From Cristatella mucedo (lineage: Eukaryota > Bryozoa > Phylactolaemata > Cristatellidae), in contig WPIO01000022.1 of assembly GCA_009760855.2 (NCBI GenBank), forward strand, positions 3,173,001 to 3,237,000: DNA of 64,000 nucleotides, in the 5' to 3' direction. The notes beneath the pieces were generated by a model. The model saw only the letters and a list, made by a program, of their open reading frames with translations, did no database searches and had not been told where the DNA came from. Shown here in pieces: positions 1 to 11,219 of the stretch. A program made the position numbers and the translations under genes. Numbering within the stretch: the first letter of the stretch is position 1; every line of letters begins with the position of its first letter.

Positions 1-159
1 GTAGAGTTACATTTGATAATCCATCTGAAGAGTATAAAGCTAATGGAATAATAAGTTCCTAAAGTTATTAACTAAGGAGTAGAGGATGATGATGATGATA
101 GGCCAGATAGCTTATGTAAATTATCTGATGTTATAGTTCCTAAACCGACGTACCATAAA

Positions 160-378
160 ATGATAATGAAAATAACGGATATTGAAGCAGCTCAGTTAGA
201 TTTAAGAAATGAAATTGATGGTAGGTCATATTATCGAGTTAGAAGTAGAACTAGTAAATCTGATTTATCTGAAAGAGGCTGTAATACAGTATATCATCAA
301 ACAGTAACATCAAACATTGAACTTTGTATAAAAGATGAAAAAGAAGTAATAGTTAGAAATTACTACCATCGTTTTTGA
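160..378 (+). other. Short AT-rich open frame, unidentified
   Basis: An ATG-started frame of 72 codons in an AT-rich stretch. The same reading sense continues upstream from about position 3 but is broken by stops near 58-85. I recognise no domain. The base composition matches the neighbouring Maverick-type polymerase relic and differs from the GC-richer host exons, so it may be part of the same decayed element. That link is inference only. Confidence 0.25.
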
Positions 379-540
379 TCATCTCTAAAATTTTAACCTT
401 CAAGCTTCTTCGCATTTAACTATTATGGGATTTATAATAATATTTGTATACTACTATATAATTCTATATCAAAATTTAATATTTATTATATAGTTCCAAT
501 CAATCAAAGACTAATCGATATTACAGTTAACGAATGTATT

Positions 541-1370
541 TCATTTACAATAACCTATCCGAGTTAGATTATGGCTCTTCTTTTGTAATTCCAAGTCCTG
601 ATGATTGTCTAGAAATAGGAATAATTTGGAGGAGTTGAATTCACTAGATTCTAAATATTTAAATATAATGGATAGCTTTAAAGTCTGACTGTCCCAGATG
701 GAAGTTGACTGGCAATCCAAGTAGTATAAGATGAGATTTCTCCAGGTGTAACAAGAAAATATAAGGAGTGTAGCAGGAGTAGCTTGATTAGGATCCGAAA
801 TATTAGTTGTTGCTGCTGCCATTGTCTCTATAATATATAACAAATAAAAAAATTAATCGGGAAGTCATGGTAGTAACTTTCACTCCATCTTTGGTAACAG
901 GTGATTTCTTTTTCTTCTCTTCGCTAGAGATCGTACTAATTATTTTACCTCTACACTCCAATAATCTCTCACAGATATCGCAGATTTCATTGAATAGACT
1001 CAAATATGAACTATCAATATCTGGAACTAACTAATCCACAGAATGCTTAACTATTCTCTTATCAGCACCCTTGATTTTATGTAGACAAATACTTAGAGCC
1101 ATTTCATGGGCTTGTTCGCAGCTAAGCACTCTTGATACAACCATTTCTATATAATATTAACATCTTTCTTTTAGAAATAGCATTCATTTTCTTCCTCATA
1201 TTCGTATTCATGCTCCTAAATAATTCTGCTGCACTTGATAGATAATCTGGATCGTAGTCATCATCGTCTGAGTAGGCATAATCTTCATCATTAGAAATGG
1301 ACTCGTCATATTCACAACAATTAGATTCTTGAATATCTTCTTCCTCAGATTCTCTATCAGACATTTGCAA
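541..1370 (-). pseudogene. Broken AT-rich coding remnant, possibly of a Maverick/viral element
   Basis: Three consecutive minus-strand open segments (1370-1122, about 1131-803, 843-541) overlap at their ends in different frames, which is what one or two old coding sequences with frameshifts would leave. The middle segment also has an in-frame TAG near 1029. The first segment starts with a very acidic run (SEEEDIQE, SDDDDYDPDY) followed by a basic stretch; the middle one has a lysine-rich patch (SEEKKKKS). No family is recognised. Composition and position suggest the same inserted element as the polymerase relic at 1.6-2.2 kb. The breaks make it non-functional as it stands. Confidence 0.35.
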
Positions 1371-1599
1371 TACTATTTAAATTTTCTTTTTTCAATTAAA
1401 ATTATTTAAGCTTGACAGTTTTGGCGATATCATATAGTCTCCTTAATTCTATAATGACCATGAGCATAACTGCGGCGGCCACAGTTTAACCAATATATTT
1501 TTACTCGAATGCGGATAAAGCTTTTTTATCCTGTTTAATTGTAAATATTGTATTATTTCTACTTTGTATTCTAAACTGTTTACAGCTTAGCTTTTCTTT

Positions 1600-2205
1600 A
1601 GTTCTTAAGCAAGTCAATAATCAAAGTGGGACACTGTCTTTTTTACTACTGACCTAGTTACACCTTTGGCTTTCCTCGTATGAGAATCGTCTTCTATTAC
1701 TCCATCTCTTGTCTTACCTACTTGCGTTGAATATAACTTTGGTCTTAGAAAAAAGCATTTACTAAGTATCTGCATTAAATAATCTCCACGATTTTAGGCC
1801 CAGTTCTTCGCTACTTCATTCTTAAATTTACCTACAACCTTTTTATTTGCCTATATAACCTCTTTTGTCTTATCATGTTTTCATACCTCTGGCCCTTCAC
1901 GATAAGGATTGAAATGAAATGAATCGGGAAACAAAGTGAAATTTGTGTTTCACACATTTTCATTGAGACGTTCATTACAAGAGAGTATGTGTCAGTGTAT
2001 ATTAACCTAATTCTGTCCCCATTGAATTTTTTCATCTCACCATAGTAAAATTTCTGCGATAAATCCAAGATTGCAAATCCAACATAAATCGGCTTACTTA
2101 AAGTAAATACACTCCTTGTAGACTCAACACAAATAACGCTGCCATCCAAGATTTTCTTATCTACAAACTTTGGACTTGAACGTTTTTCTAGCATTGGTCG
2201 GCTTC
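1600..2205 (-). pseudogene. Maverick/Polinton-type family B DNA polymerase, C-terminal relic
   Basis: Reading the minus strand from about 2205, the frame contains KPIYVGFAILDLS and then, about 30 residues on, IYTDTYSL. This spacing and wording fit the palm region of the protein-primed family B polymerases of Maverick/Polinton elements and related adintoviruses. In the family the motif carries two aspartates (DTD); here the second is tyrosine (positions about 1984-2007), so catalysis would be lost. The frame then shifts; further downstream other frames show LRPKLYS (about 1726-1748) and KAKGVTRSVVKK (about 1630-1672), which resemble the C-terminal end of the same family. It is therefore a decayed copy with at least one frameshift and several stops. 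The N-terminal exonuclease and terminal-protein regions are not seen. Confidence 0.7.
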
Positions 2206-2410
2206 TGGACGGGCAGCTAAGCAAGGGAATAGCACGATAAAGCTTGAAATGGCAATCAATCAATCGAAAAGCAAAAGAAAGTACACGTTGACAAGAGATA
2301 GGTAAAAAAGTCTTCACTGGCATGGAGGCTATGTAGATTAAAGCTTTCCCAACAGTATGTACGCGGAAGCAGGCAGAACACCGACGCTGGCTCACAGCTA
2401 CGTATATCAA

Positions 2411-2990
2411 CGCAGCCGTTCTCTACTTCGACGGCGTTCCAACTTCCTCACTCCCGCCCAGCCACAGCTCCTCACCATAGGCTAGCGGGAGGACAAAGCC
2501 GGACTGTGTCCAAGTCACAGCTGCCAGACCACAGCTGGGCACTGACCCGTCCCTAGGCCATATCCACCAGCTGTTCGACCCTGGGGTGGTGGACGATATC
2601 TTTCTGCCTGCACCGGCCGAGTACCAACGTACCCCGCGATCGAGCACGCAAAGAATCGCAAACTACAGGATATATTACAGCCTCTCGGAGGAAGCTAACC
2701 AATGCACGGCCTTTGGAGACCAGCCGAATCTGTAGGCAACTAGCTATAAGGCATCGCTGGGGCATAGACAGTACCGTTTTCTGTCACCAGGGAATAGACA
2801 CCAACTTCATTACTCAATACAATGAAGATCAGGAGCATTTGGATTATTTTAAGTGTGTATGCATCCGCGGGGATGCAGCATAGAACTTGACAACTTTTGA
2901 TGCACCTAAACTGAGCGGCATAGGCCTAATCCGTTCGGACGGGTGTCAAATGTCTCCGTTGTATTGCCGACTGCTTCTACGTCGCCGGTT
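2411..2990. other. Unrecognised sequence
   Basis: Composition changes abruptly from AT-rich to GC-richer near 2410, which may mark the edge of the inserted element. Short frames exist on both strands (for example 2647-2423 minus) but none shows a recognisable domain or splice context. Confidence 0.3.
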
Positions 2991-3000
2991 CTAATCTAAT

Positions 3001-3300
3001 CACTACAATAGCAGTGCTGGCAACACTAACCATCATCGTAGAAGCGCCGACCGGTGTTGCAGCCCTGACCGGCGTAGCAATGCTGATCGTAGTCGCAGCG
3101 CTAACCGTAGACGCCTCACTAACCGTAGTGGCCACGCTGACCGGTGTAGTAGCGGTTTACGGCGTCGAAGTGCTAACCATAACCGGCGTCGCAGCGCTGA
3201 CCGGCATAACAGCACAGACTGTAGTGGCAGCACTTGCCGGTGTTACAGTGCTGACCGGCGTGGGCTTCTCGGCGCTAGCTGATGTAGCAGCAACGACCGT
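3001..3300. repeat. Degenerate GC-rich minisatellite (15/18-bp units)
   Basis: Units of the form GCGCTGACCGGTGTAGTAGC recur in steps of 15 or 18 bp with substitutions. Because the steps are multiples of three, both strands stay open: plus reads as repeats of VAALTGV, minus as leucine/arginine-rich repeats. This pattern explains the open frames here without invoking a gene. Confidence 0.65.
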
Positions 3301-3605
3301 TGGGGTCGACCGGCGTCGAAGCTGCCTGCTGCCCGTTGCTAATGCCGTTGTGCGCCGACCCCCATACCGTCTCGATGAACTTCACCGCTGCTGTCTTCAG
3401 GCGGACGTCCGTCGTCGTCTGGCAGCGTCCTTTTCGTTGGCGCTATCATCTCGTATACCGCCTCGTGTACCGGCGCCTTCTCGTGCGTCACCTGGGGAAT
3501 AGCCATTTCGCGGACCGGCGCCTTCTCTTTCACCGCCTCGCGGACCGCTTGCACTGTCACCTTGAAAACAGCCACCTCGCAGGCCGCGACTACGCAGGCT
3601 GCCGA

Positions 3606-3646
3606 GACGGTGGAGGAGCCACCTGCCAGGTGGCTCCTCCACCGTC
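3606..3646. repeat. 41-bp near-perfect palindrome
   Basis: Positions 3606-3625 are the exact reverse complement of 3627-3646, with a single C between. It could form a 20-bp stem or cruciform. It lies in a GC-rich stretch with no identified gene. Confidence 0.9.
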
Positions 3647-3659
3647 GCCACTACCTGTT

Positions 3660-5200
3660 GCCGCTATGCACCGTCCTAACAGGCACTTGTGGCACAGACA
3701 TGTTAGGTAGCATAGAGTTCGTCTCGCTACTAGAGCTTCTATCAGATGCGGCAGGAATATTCACTGAACATGTAGCAAACATCAGCACAAGAAGGAAGAA
3801 GAATCCTCCAACAAGAGCAAACCTTTCCTGTAGCGAGTGGTCCGCCGGTTTACGCGGAGCTATCCCCACTTTTAGTAGAGAATAACAACTTACTTGGAAG
3901 GATGCTTATAAGCACTGCCTTTCGTCGGGTCCCCTCTGAAATGTTTTTCTTCTGGCTAATAATCTCAGAAATTGTAACGTAGTCTGCATATGTCTGCTCT
4001 CCGGATTCTTCAACGCAGCGTGTTGCTCAAATCTTATCCTCGTCACCACTTTTATGTTTGTGCGATCAGCCACGCACAGCAAAAGATATTATCGACAATA
4101 CAGCAGGCAGTTTATTAGCAATTTCAGGAAGCAAACTATCGATTGGTACGATCTAGAGTATTCATCGTATCCGATCGATGGACAGTCAGTACTGATCATT
4201 CCGCACTCCCCTGTAGCGTTTTTTTCGTTGACCCCCTTCCGAGATCTGGAGCCCTTGGTGAGCTTAGATGTATCGCGCTAGTTATTCTCCGTTACGCAGA
4301 ATTTTCTGACCAATGTCGTCGTGATTTGGTACTTGCGAGATTAGCAGCCCCGTCTTCAAGATTGCTCTGGTCCGAGAATGTCCTCCGCGTCAGGAAGGCT
4401 GGCCTCGTGTTACCTTTGTCGAAGCGTAGCCTAATGTACCTAGGGTCCCCCCGTAGTACTTTTTAGTTCCCCGGATTTTTGGGGTAGAGGGATATTGTTG
4501 CAAAGGCGTTTCATCAAATCGCCAATCATCTTGTCCAGCAAAGTGGCGTGGCCTGAGTATGGTGGTTCTGGGCGGAAAGTAGCCGAGCCCCCAAAATTCG
4601 GTTACAACAGTGAAGATGCTGATGATGCACAAAGTTCGGTTACAACAAAAGATTCACAGCAAACATCTACGGCGGATCCTCCTGAGGCTACAGGTGCTTT
4701 TCCCAGTATTCTCTACGTGCTGACCGAAGCGGTTCCTCCGGCTTTTGACTCGACTGCCCATGTATTCTGCACTCCAAAGTAGTAGGCTGTTTGTAGGGCC
4801 CCGATTCTGAAGCCCTCGGTAAGGTAAGAAGCGCTTGCCGTATGCAAGTCCAACGTAAGCTGGCAAATGTACCTTTAAAAATGGTTGCCTGTATTGAGAC
4901 TTGGCCGCCGGTCACCGTCAGCGATTGCTGCAGTCGTAAGCTCGCCATCTGCGTACGTGAATGCTTGCATTGTTGCCACTTTGCGTTGACCTATAGCCTC
5001 GATATACCTAGATTTCCTCACTAGTTTGGTTAAGTTATTCTGTTATTGTGCCAGCCTACTATTTGGTCATAAAGAAGTTACGCAAACAGTTTTTCCTCTG
5101 GAGTTTATCCTGCGAAAGCCGTATAGCTGGACGGGCAGGGGGTCAAACGGGAAACAGAGTATTTTCTAGACCTAGTTACAGAGGATCTCCATCACTTGAT
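3660..5200. other. Unrecognised sequence with one dispersed repeat
   Basis: No gene is recognised. About 57 bp at 4142-4198 are clearly related to 16268-16324 in the same orientation, so at least part is an old dispersed repeat. Confidence 0.3.
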
Positions 5201-5204
5201 ACCC

Positions 5205-5730
5205 ACAACAGTTTCAATGTCAAGTTAGCCTACTTACAGCTTCATAACGTCGCTAAAACTCAGCGTGGTAAGATAAAAGTACCACAGCCAAGTTGGTTCA
5301 TGGTTTTTGTGAGATTTCGTCAAGATTTATTTAACTCACTATTTGCAGGTCAGTTGCTGCCCGTGCAATATTTCGCATACAATTAGTGCAGAATCAACTT
5401 TCACGTTGACAATACCTTGCTGCCCGTGCAATATTTCGCATACAATTAGTGCAGAATCAACTTTCACGTTGACAATACCTATCATCAACTTGCACTGGCT
5501 CCCAATCAAGCTGCATATACTTTTCAAGGCTTTGTAACTTACTTTTAGCTTCCTGTATTCCATTACTCCAACCTGCCTACATGTATACGAAATACTTCCA
5601 AGCATCTCACCACTCCATTCCTCGACTCAAGTCCTTTTCTTTCCTCTTACCATACTCAAATCCTTTTCAGACTGTGCCTTTACTTCCTGTCGCTCTCGAA
5701 TTTTGAAACTCAGTACTGACTGACGCCCTG
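5205..5730 (+). mobile_element. L2/CR1-like LINE fragment, RT 3' region
   Basis: The plus strand reads LAYLQLHNVAKTQRGK and later INLHWLPIKLHILFKAL, matching the region after the reverse transcriptase domain in the better copy at 30.2-31.7 kb (SAYFQLHNIAKIRA and LADLHWLLVKQRIDFKVL). It is 5' truncated, full of frameshifts, and interrupted by a 63-bp tandem duplication. Confidence 0.7.
5354..5479. repeat. 63-bp unit, two tandem copies
   Basis: The segment 5354-5416 is repeated exactly at 5417-5479. It lies inside a LINE relic and keeps that frame open, because 63 is a multiple of three. Confidence 0.92.
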
Positions 5731-5759
5731 GTACCTGCGATATGACGACGTGTAAGAAG

Positions 5760-8700
5760 AAAAAAATAACTCAATTTTCCTGACAGTGTTAAATGCTTTC
5801 CAGAATATTTAAAATGCCCAGAAAGAGTGTTAATCCTCTTGTGGCACTATACAATTGTCTATTGAAGTTATAATTATTCCCATAAGCACTATGAAGCCCT
5901 CTTTTCTTACCAGAACATTTAGGCTATTTGCAGAGATTGAATCTCATACTAAGTCAAGTGGGGTCAACTTAAGCTGATGCTGTCGGAATGGTGTCAAAAT
6001 GTTGCATGGTATATTATTTAAGAGTGTTGGATTGGCCATGATATACCATTGAGCATGGCTGCAAACGCGTGAGCACGGGGCTGGATTCGAGATCGGAACT
6101 TCTTTTCGAAATATCTGCTCAGAAATACTCGCTTTTTATCTAAAAGAATGGATGCCTAAAATGCAAGGACCGTACATCATTTTCAGACGTGTAAGTGGTG
6201 GGGTAAACTGGCTTGTTGACGGGACAATAGTAAACCTGCTGGAATTGCTTGGCTGTCCCTGCTTGCGATTCTCGCAGCTAATACTAAATGAGCCCTAAAT
6301 GAGTTTCCACTAAATGATTCCTATCCACGTGCATATCACATCGAGCTCGTCTGGGCTGGCATGAAAACTGATAAATTAACTCGACCTACTTAAGAGTTCT
6401 TTCGTGTGATGAAAGCATGCATAAAGCGCTGTTTGAGCAACATTTCAGCCTCATTTTTGAGCCGCATACTGCTGGACTCCTGAAGAGAAGCAGCTTGTCC
6501 GTGTGCATACATGCCGATTTATGACTTCTAAATGCAGCCATCATATCTTAGGAATAAATGTTCATCCCCTTCCCTTTGCATATGCTCAGCCACATAGTTA
6601 TATATTGACATGCATGCGTTTATACGTACACCCCATTCTATAATGTGTACCCAGGCTAGGGACGGTTGGCTGGGACGGGACGGCTGCAATGTGGTAAGGG
6701 TCACCGGCTAGGCCGGGGTCTGACCTATGGCATGGCCGGATGTGCGGTGACGAAAGGTCACCGGGGTCTGGGGTAGGAGAAGTTGGCCAAGTAAGTCATG
6801 GTGTTGGTGGCTCCCGGTCTCGCCGAGTTATGCACCTGGACGGTTGCACGCGTGCTCCGGCGATGCGGCCACGCACGCAAGGCAACGAGTGTCCAAGGCC
6901 CGAGCAGAGCTGGATAGCACGCTATTTGTTGCGACTTGTATATTCCGCGTTCCCCGTGTAGCGGGCTCGTGACACCCCCCCCCGTGAGTTGGTGTCTTTC
7001 GGCGGAAGCTCTCGACTGTGGTGGACGTCGACTCCGACTTGCCAAGCAGCTACTCGGCTAGCCGAATCTTTTACGGCGTACGCTCGTACTGTTCGAACGA
7101 GGTCGGTACAACGGCAGGACTGCGGAAGCCGACTGACCAACTAACGTACGTTTGTTAGAGCTTGCGGCCTCGTCTTGCGCCCCTTAGTGTACTTTGTATA
7201 GGACCTTACCCTGTAGACTTTTTTAGTTACCCTGTTGTTGTTGGCGCATGCGATATTATAAAGAGGTCTAACCTGACGGCCGCTCGTCTTACCCTAGCTC
7301 AGCGGCATGGTGAGCGGCGGCGTGGCCGGAGTATGGCGGGGCTTGGCGGTAAAAGGCTTGGCGGGCTTGGCCTCTGACCCATGTGTAACGCCGAAGGCTC
7401 GGCGGAGTAGGCTTAACCTGCTGCTTACCAAGGGGCGTAACCTGGCGCCTAACGCCGTTCGGTGCGCGCCTACGCGCAAGAAGCAGGCCGCCACGAAACG
7501 AGCGTTTCTGGCGCTGACCTACTTATCGCTACTAAAGGGGGTCGTGATTTTGCGGCGTAAATTGGAAAGCGAGACACAGAAATTGGGAATTTTACTGAGC
7601 TTCATTCGCAAGCGCGCAGTCGCTGCGCCTCTAGCTCAGTTTTATCTCCACTTTTCCTCACATGCTCTCAACAGCACAAGCACTCTTGCAGTGGGAATAC
7701 GTCCCCGCACTTAGGCTACCTACGTCTATTGTGGGGAACGACCCAAATAGGACGAGGAGCCCGAACCGGAGCCGTGAGACCCTGACTGGAGAGCTAGGGC
7801 TCCGCTTCCATCTTACTTGCAGGAATACTTCATGCACTACTCCAAGCACTCTTGCGGAGACCACATGCACGCGCGCACACACACAAAACACAGAAGAAAC
7901 ACAAAATGCGAGCTCAAGCGCAATACGACCGTATTCAGTGGCGTCCACCAAATCCTCCTGGCGCTGGCTCGCCCTGTCCCTCAATCGCCGGTGAACAGCC
8001 CGCCCTCCTCCCTCGCTTTCAGAGAAACGAGTCGGGCAACTACCGGTGACGGCGTCGAGACGGAGCCGAAGATTAAGAAGAGGCCCCTAGCGAGCGGCGC
8101 CCTATCATTATATAACTAGCTGGGACAATGGGGTTGACAACCCAGCCAATATCAATCATCTCGGCGACCTCTGCGTCCCCTTGCTCACAGCTCGAGAACG
8201 CAGACGCTCTTCATCCACTCCTTTTGTTCTCACGGAAACCGTCCAGCAACTCTAGGACGGCTAGCGGTGACAGCGACCTTGGGCAAGGGTTGCCCTATTC
8301 TCAAATTGCTAGCCGGAACTATAGGGTTGACAGGCCAGCCAATATCAATCACCCCATTGCCCTACTACGATGGCTGCGTCCTCTTGCTCTAGGACTGGGG
8401 TGTTTCCTGCTGAGCTGAGCAATTCTCATGCGCCCTAAAACTGAGTCAGGGCGGCGCTGTGCTACACATAAAACTCGGCTACACATTCGCCAAACTAGAA
8501 ATACCAATGCCGAGACACGGAGCATATCCGTTGACTTATTTTCATTTAAGCTACGCTGTTAATAATTCCTACCATTTTAGAATTGCTCTACGCTCCGAAT
8601 TATTGAAACCCTTCCGGTGATGTCTTAACTCCCATAATACAATTGAGCTCTTCACAGTAGCTTACAGTTCAATAGCGCACGCAATCGTTAAGTTTATTGT

Positions 8701-9240
8701 CCACCTATTTGGTGCACGGTGCAGTTTCGAAACAGTCTTATATCCGCCGCGGATGAAACAAACCAGGCCTCGAGCATTGCTACTAACTTGCTGACTCCTC
8801 TATCTCAGCTTCGGCTGCACCGCCACGGCCAAGCGCTGCTATTAACGGCTTATGGTCATTGGATGCAATCCGTGGTTGCAGGCCGCCCGGCGGCCCGGTA
8901 CCGCGTACCGATCACGAAGCCACGTCCCGCGTCCGATGCACCCTAATTAGCACGGGCTAGACTTATCAGGCCTGCCGACGACGGCCTGGCACGACGGCTC
9001 CGTAGCGCCCCGGTTTCTTAGTGATATCTGTTCCGCTTCATTGAACGGCGTAATTAAAATTGAACGTATATGGCTTAGCGGTCTCGCAATTCAACAGAGC
9101 CTTTTTTTTACTTGGTAAGCTGCCGCTCTGACGCCAAGCACGTCCCAAAGATTAAATCTAGAACTTTCCTGTGCAAAATGTCTTTTATATGGCGCGAGCA
9201 TCACCTAATCGTACGCCAGATATCCATCCTACCGGATGTG
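5760..9240. other. Unrecognised intergenic sequence
   Basis: No conserved coding region, RNA gene or full transposon is recognised. 5780-5880 vaguely resembles a LINE 3' tail. Around 8128-8420 two related stretches (8131-8200 and 8325-8395, both containing CCAGCCAATATCAATCA) suggest an old tandem repeat of about 195 bp. 6660-7500 is GC-rich with open frames on several strands that look like chance. Confidence 0.3.
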
Positions 9241-9248
9241 GATGCTGA

Positions 9249-9403
9249 GTAATAATTAATTAATAATTCATTTATATAGCGCCACAAGAGAACTTAATCT
9301 CTATTCAGGCGCTTCACATATGCCTCGGGGCTCGAGCCCACGACCTCAGTCAGACCTTGGTCAGGGCGAGCACCTTAACTGCTAGACCACACCAGCTCGG
9401 CGT
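9249..9403 (-). mobile_element. tRNA-derived SINE, family A
   Basis: On the minus strand it begins with a tRNA-like head: TGGTCTAGCAGTTAAGGTG resembles an A box and GGGCTCGAGCCC a B box. It continues into GCGCCTGAATAGAGATTAAG, then TTCTCT and GGCGCTATATAAATGAATT, and ends in an A/T-rich tail at 9249. It has the pol III promoter layout of a SINE and the hairpin tail shared with the local L2-like LINEs. Confidence 0.82.
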
Positions 9404-9587
9404 GAGTGACTGTGACAATCCTCGCGAGATCCCACGTCTATGCCGACGAACTTCCTCTACCCGACTTTCCAGACTAACGAGCATCGTTGCCCATCCGGCC
9501 TCAAAGCAAAGGTCATTATTGGCCTAGCCGTTGAAACCTAGCTGGCTGTATCACATTGCAGCCACCTTAGGCCACTGACAGAGGCGT

Positions 9588-9795
9588 AACATGCTGCCAC
9601 TAACCACATTTGCATGCTGACCCTGTGCATGTCACCCCTAACCATATTATTCATTTTGTTGGTTTTTCAAGCATGATTTTACTTACCATTCAATTGCATT
9701 TCACTTTGCAGCAAATGTAAAGCGCCTAGAAAGAGATTAAGTTCTCTGAGGGCGCTTTATCAAGTGCATTATTATTATTAGTAGTAGTAGTAATG
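9588..9795 (+). mobile_element. L2/CR1-like LINE 3' end
   Basis: The 3' untranslated tail of the same LINE as at 30.2 kb: CTGCCACTAACCACATTTGC, AGCATGATTTTACTTACC, then GCGCCTAGAAAGAGATTAAG with TTCTCTGAGGGCGC and a terminal (ATT)n/(TAG)n run. Only the last 200 bp are present. Confidence 0.88.
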
Positions 9796-9829
9796 AGACC
9801 TATTGGCACCTGGGGACAAAGCTACAAAC

Positions 9830-10544
9830 GGCGCCCTTCCCCTTGTCAAAAATTGTTTCAAAATAGCTCCATCAAAGAAGAAATGCAAAAAACGCACGCT
9901 AGCAGGCATTACGAGTCGAGAAAGTTTTATTAACTTTAGTAATGGTACAAGGTAGCTACCACAGCTTAAACTTGAGTGAATTTTTCTGGCCTTGAATGAT
10001 GTGGCAAACTGGTCTATAAAAGTTTGAAAGTCAACATTTCATATTCCAGTGTTTCTTTCTCTATGCTTTACAAGGCCAAATCATACAGTCGATTGTACCC
10101 CGTTGATGCGGTCACATGAGACAGGATTATCTTCAGCTTGCTAAAGTAACGTTCACAGCTGGCAACGGATACAGCTATGGTGAGAAGAACTTGCAAGGCA
10201 ACTCTCAAATTAGGAAACACATCTCCATAACTGACAATGAAAGACATAAGTTCCAGTGATGTCTTTATTTCCGAGTCGTAAGTCTGACAAGAAGCATTTT
10301 ACAGTCATATATTTTTGTACAGCACTGTTCCATCAATGTCTGAACAATAGAAACCTCCAAGATCTAGACATTGCTGGTGAAGTTTGGTCCGGTCAAGTGT
10401 CTTCAAAGGCTTCTCAACAACCAGAAAAGAAACTAAATTTGGCATGAAGATGTGTGAGCCGGGAAAAGCTAATTTCCTGTTGAAGATAGCCCATGCTGTC
10501 CTTCATGATTCTTGAGATCTCCTCCTCTGCCGTTAGACCAGCAT

Positions 10545-10590
<46 letters not shown>

Positions 10591-11215
10591 AGGCATTACG
10601 GCAGAGGATTCTTCTTTCAACTGTAAATTTCCACGATTCAATTCTCCTTTTGGCATCTAGTAGTGATTCCTGACCGCAGGTCTTCTCGAAGTCTTGACAG
10701 CTCGATCTCAAAAGAGTGGAGGTCGCAAGAGGCATCATTGAAGTTCATCTTAAGATATTGCAGTATTTCCAGAACTCGGTCAATATTCCTTAAGATGTTG
10801 TACCAAAATGGCAACAGAGCCAAAAAGTTTATGTTCAAAATACAACAAAGGCGACTGCCATGTTTACTTCTTGTTTCAAGTGTTTCACTTGCGTCCTTAG
10901 ACAGTCACTCCAAATGACCTACAATCCTGTTCTTTCCATCATTGATAGGTTTCACAGACTTTACTCTTGCACTCCACCATATTGCTAAGTCACTTTTGAC
11001 AGCGATGTCTAAGACTTTCTTCAGCTCTTACCATCTCAGAGTTTATCTCAAAAAGAAATAAGTAGGCGCTCTCTATTATTCAAAAAAAGGTAATGACTAC
11101 GGACGGAGTCTTAACTTGCAGCAAGAACTCGTGCCAGTTTCAAGCTCTGGTTATCACAGTTTATAAAAATGGTTTTCTCATTTCTGGACAGTATTCTCTT
11201 TCGGACAGCTGACAA
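9830..11215 (-). mobile_element. hAT-superfamily transposase relic (ZMYM/TTF-type)
   Basis: Minus-strand frames around 10240-10080 read FPNLRVALQVLLTIAVSVAS followed by CERYFSKLK and later RLYDLAL. This is the C-terminal dimerisation region typical of hAT transposases of the TTF/ZMYM1-like kind. Upstream on the same strand, 10838-10638 reads LPFWYNILRNIDRVLEILQ, which fits the mid-protein region of the same family. Frames are broken and a (GA)n microsatellite sits inside at 10548-10587. The sequence near 9825 (GGCGCC) could belong to the element's end, but I did not identify terminal inverted repeats or a target duplication. Confidence 0.65.
10548..10587. repeat. (GA)n microsatellite
   Basis: About 40 bp of uninterrupted GA. 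Confidence 0.95.
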
Positions 11216-11219
11216 GTCT

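Noticed and set aside
3014-3502. 162-codon hydrophobic repetitive protein
   Set aside because: Explained by a minisatellite with units divisible by three; the opposite strand is also open.
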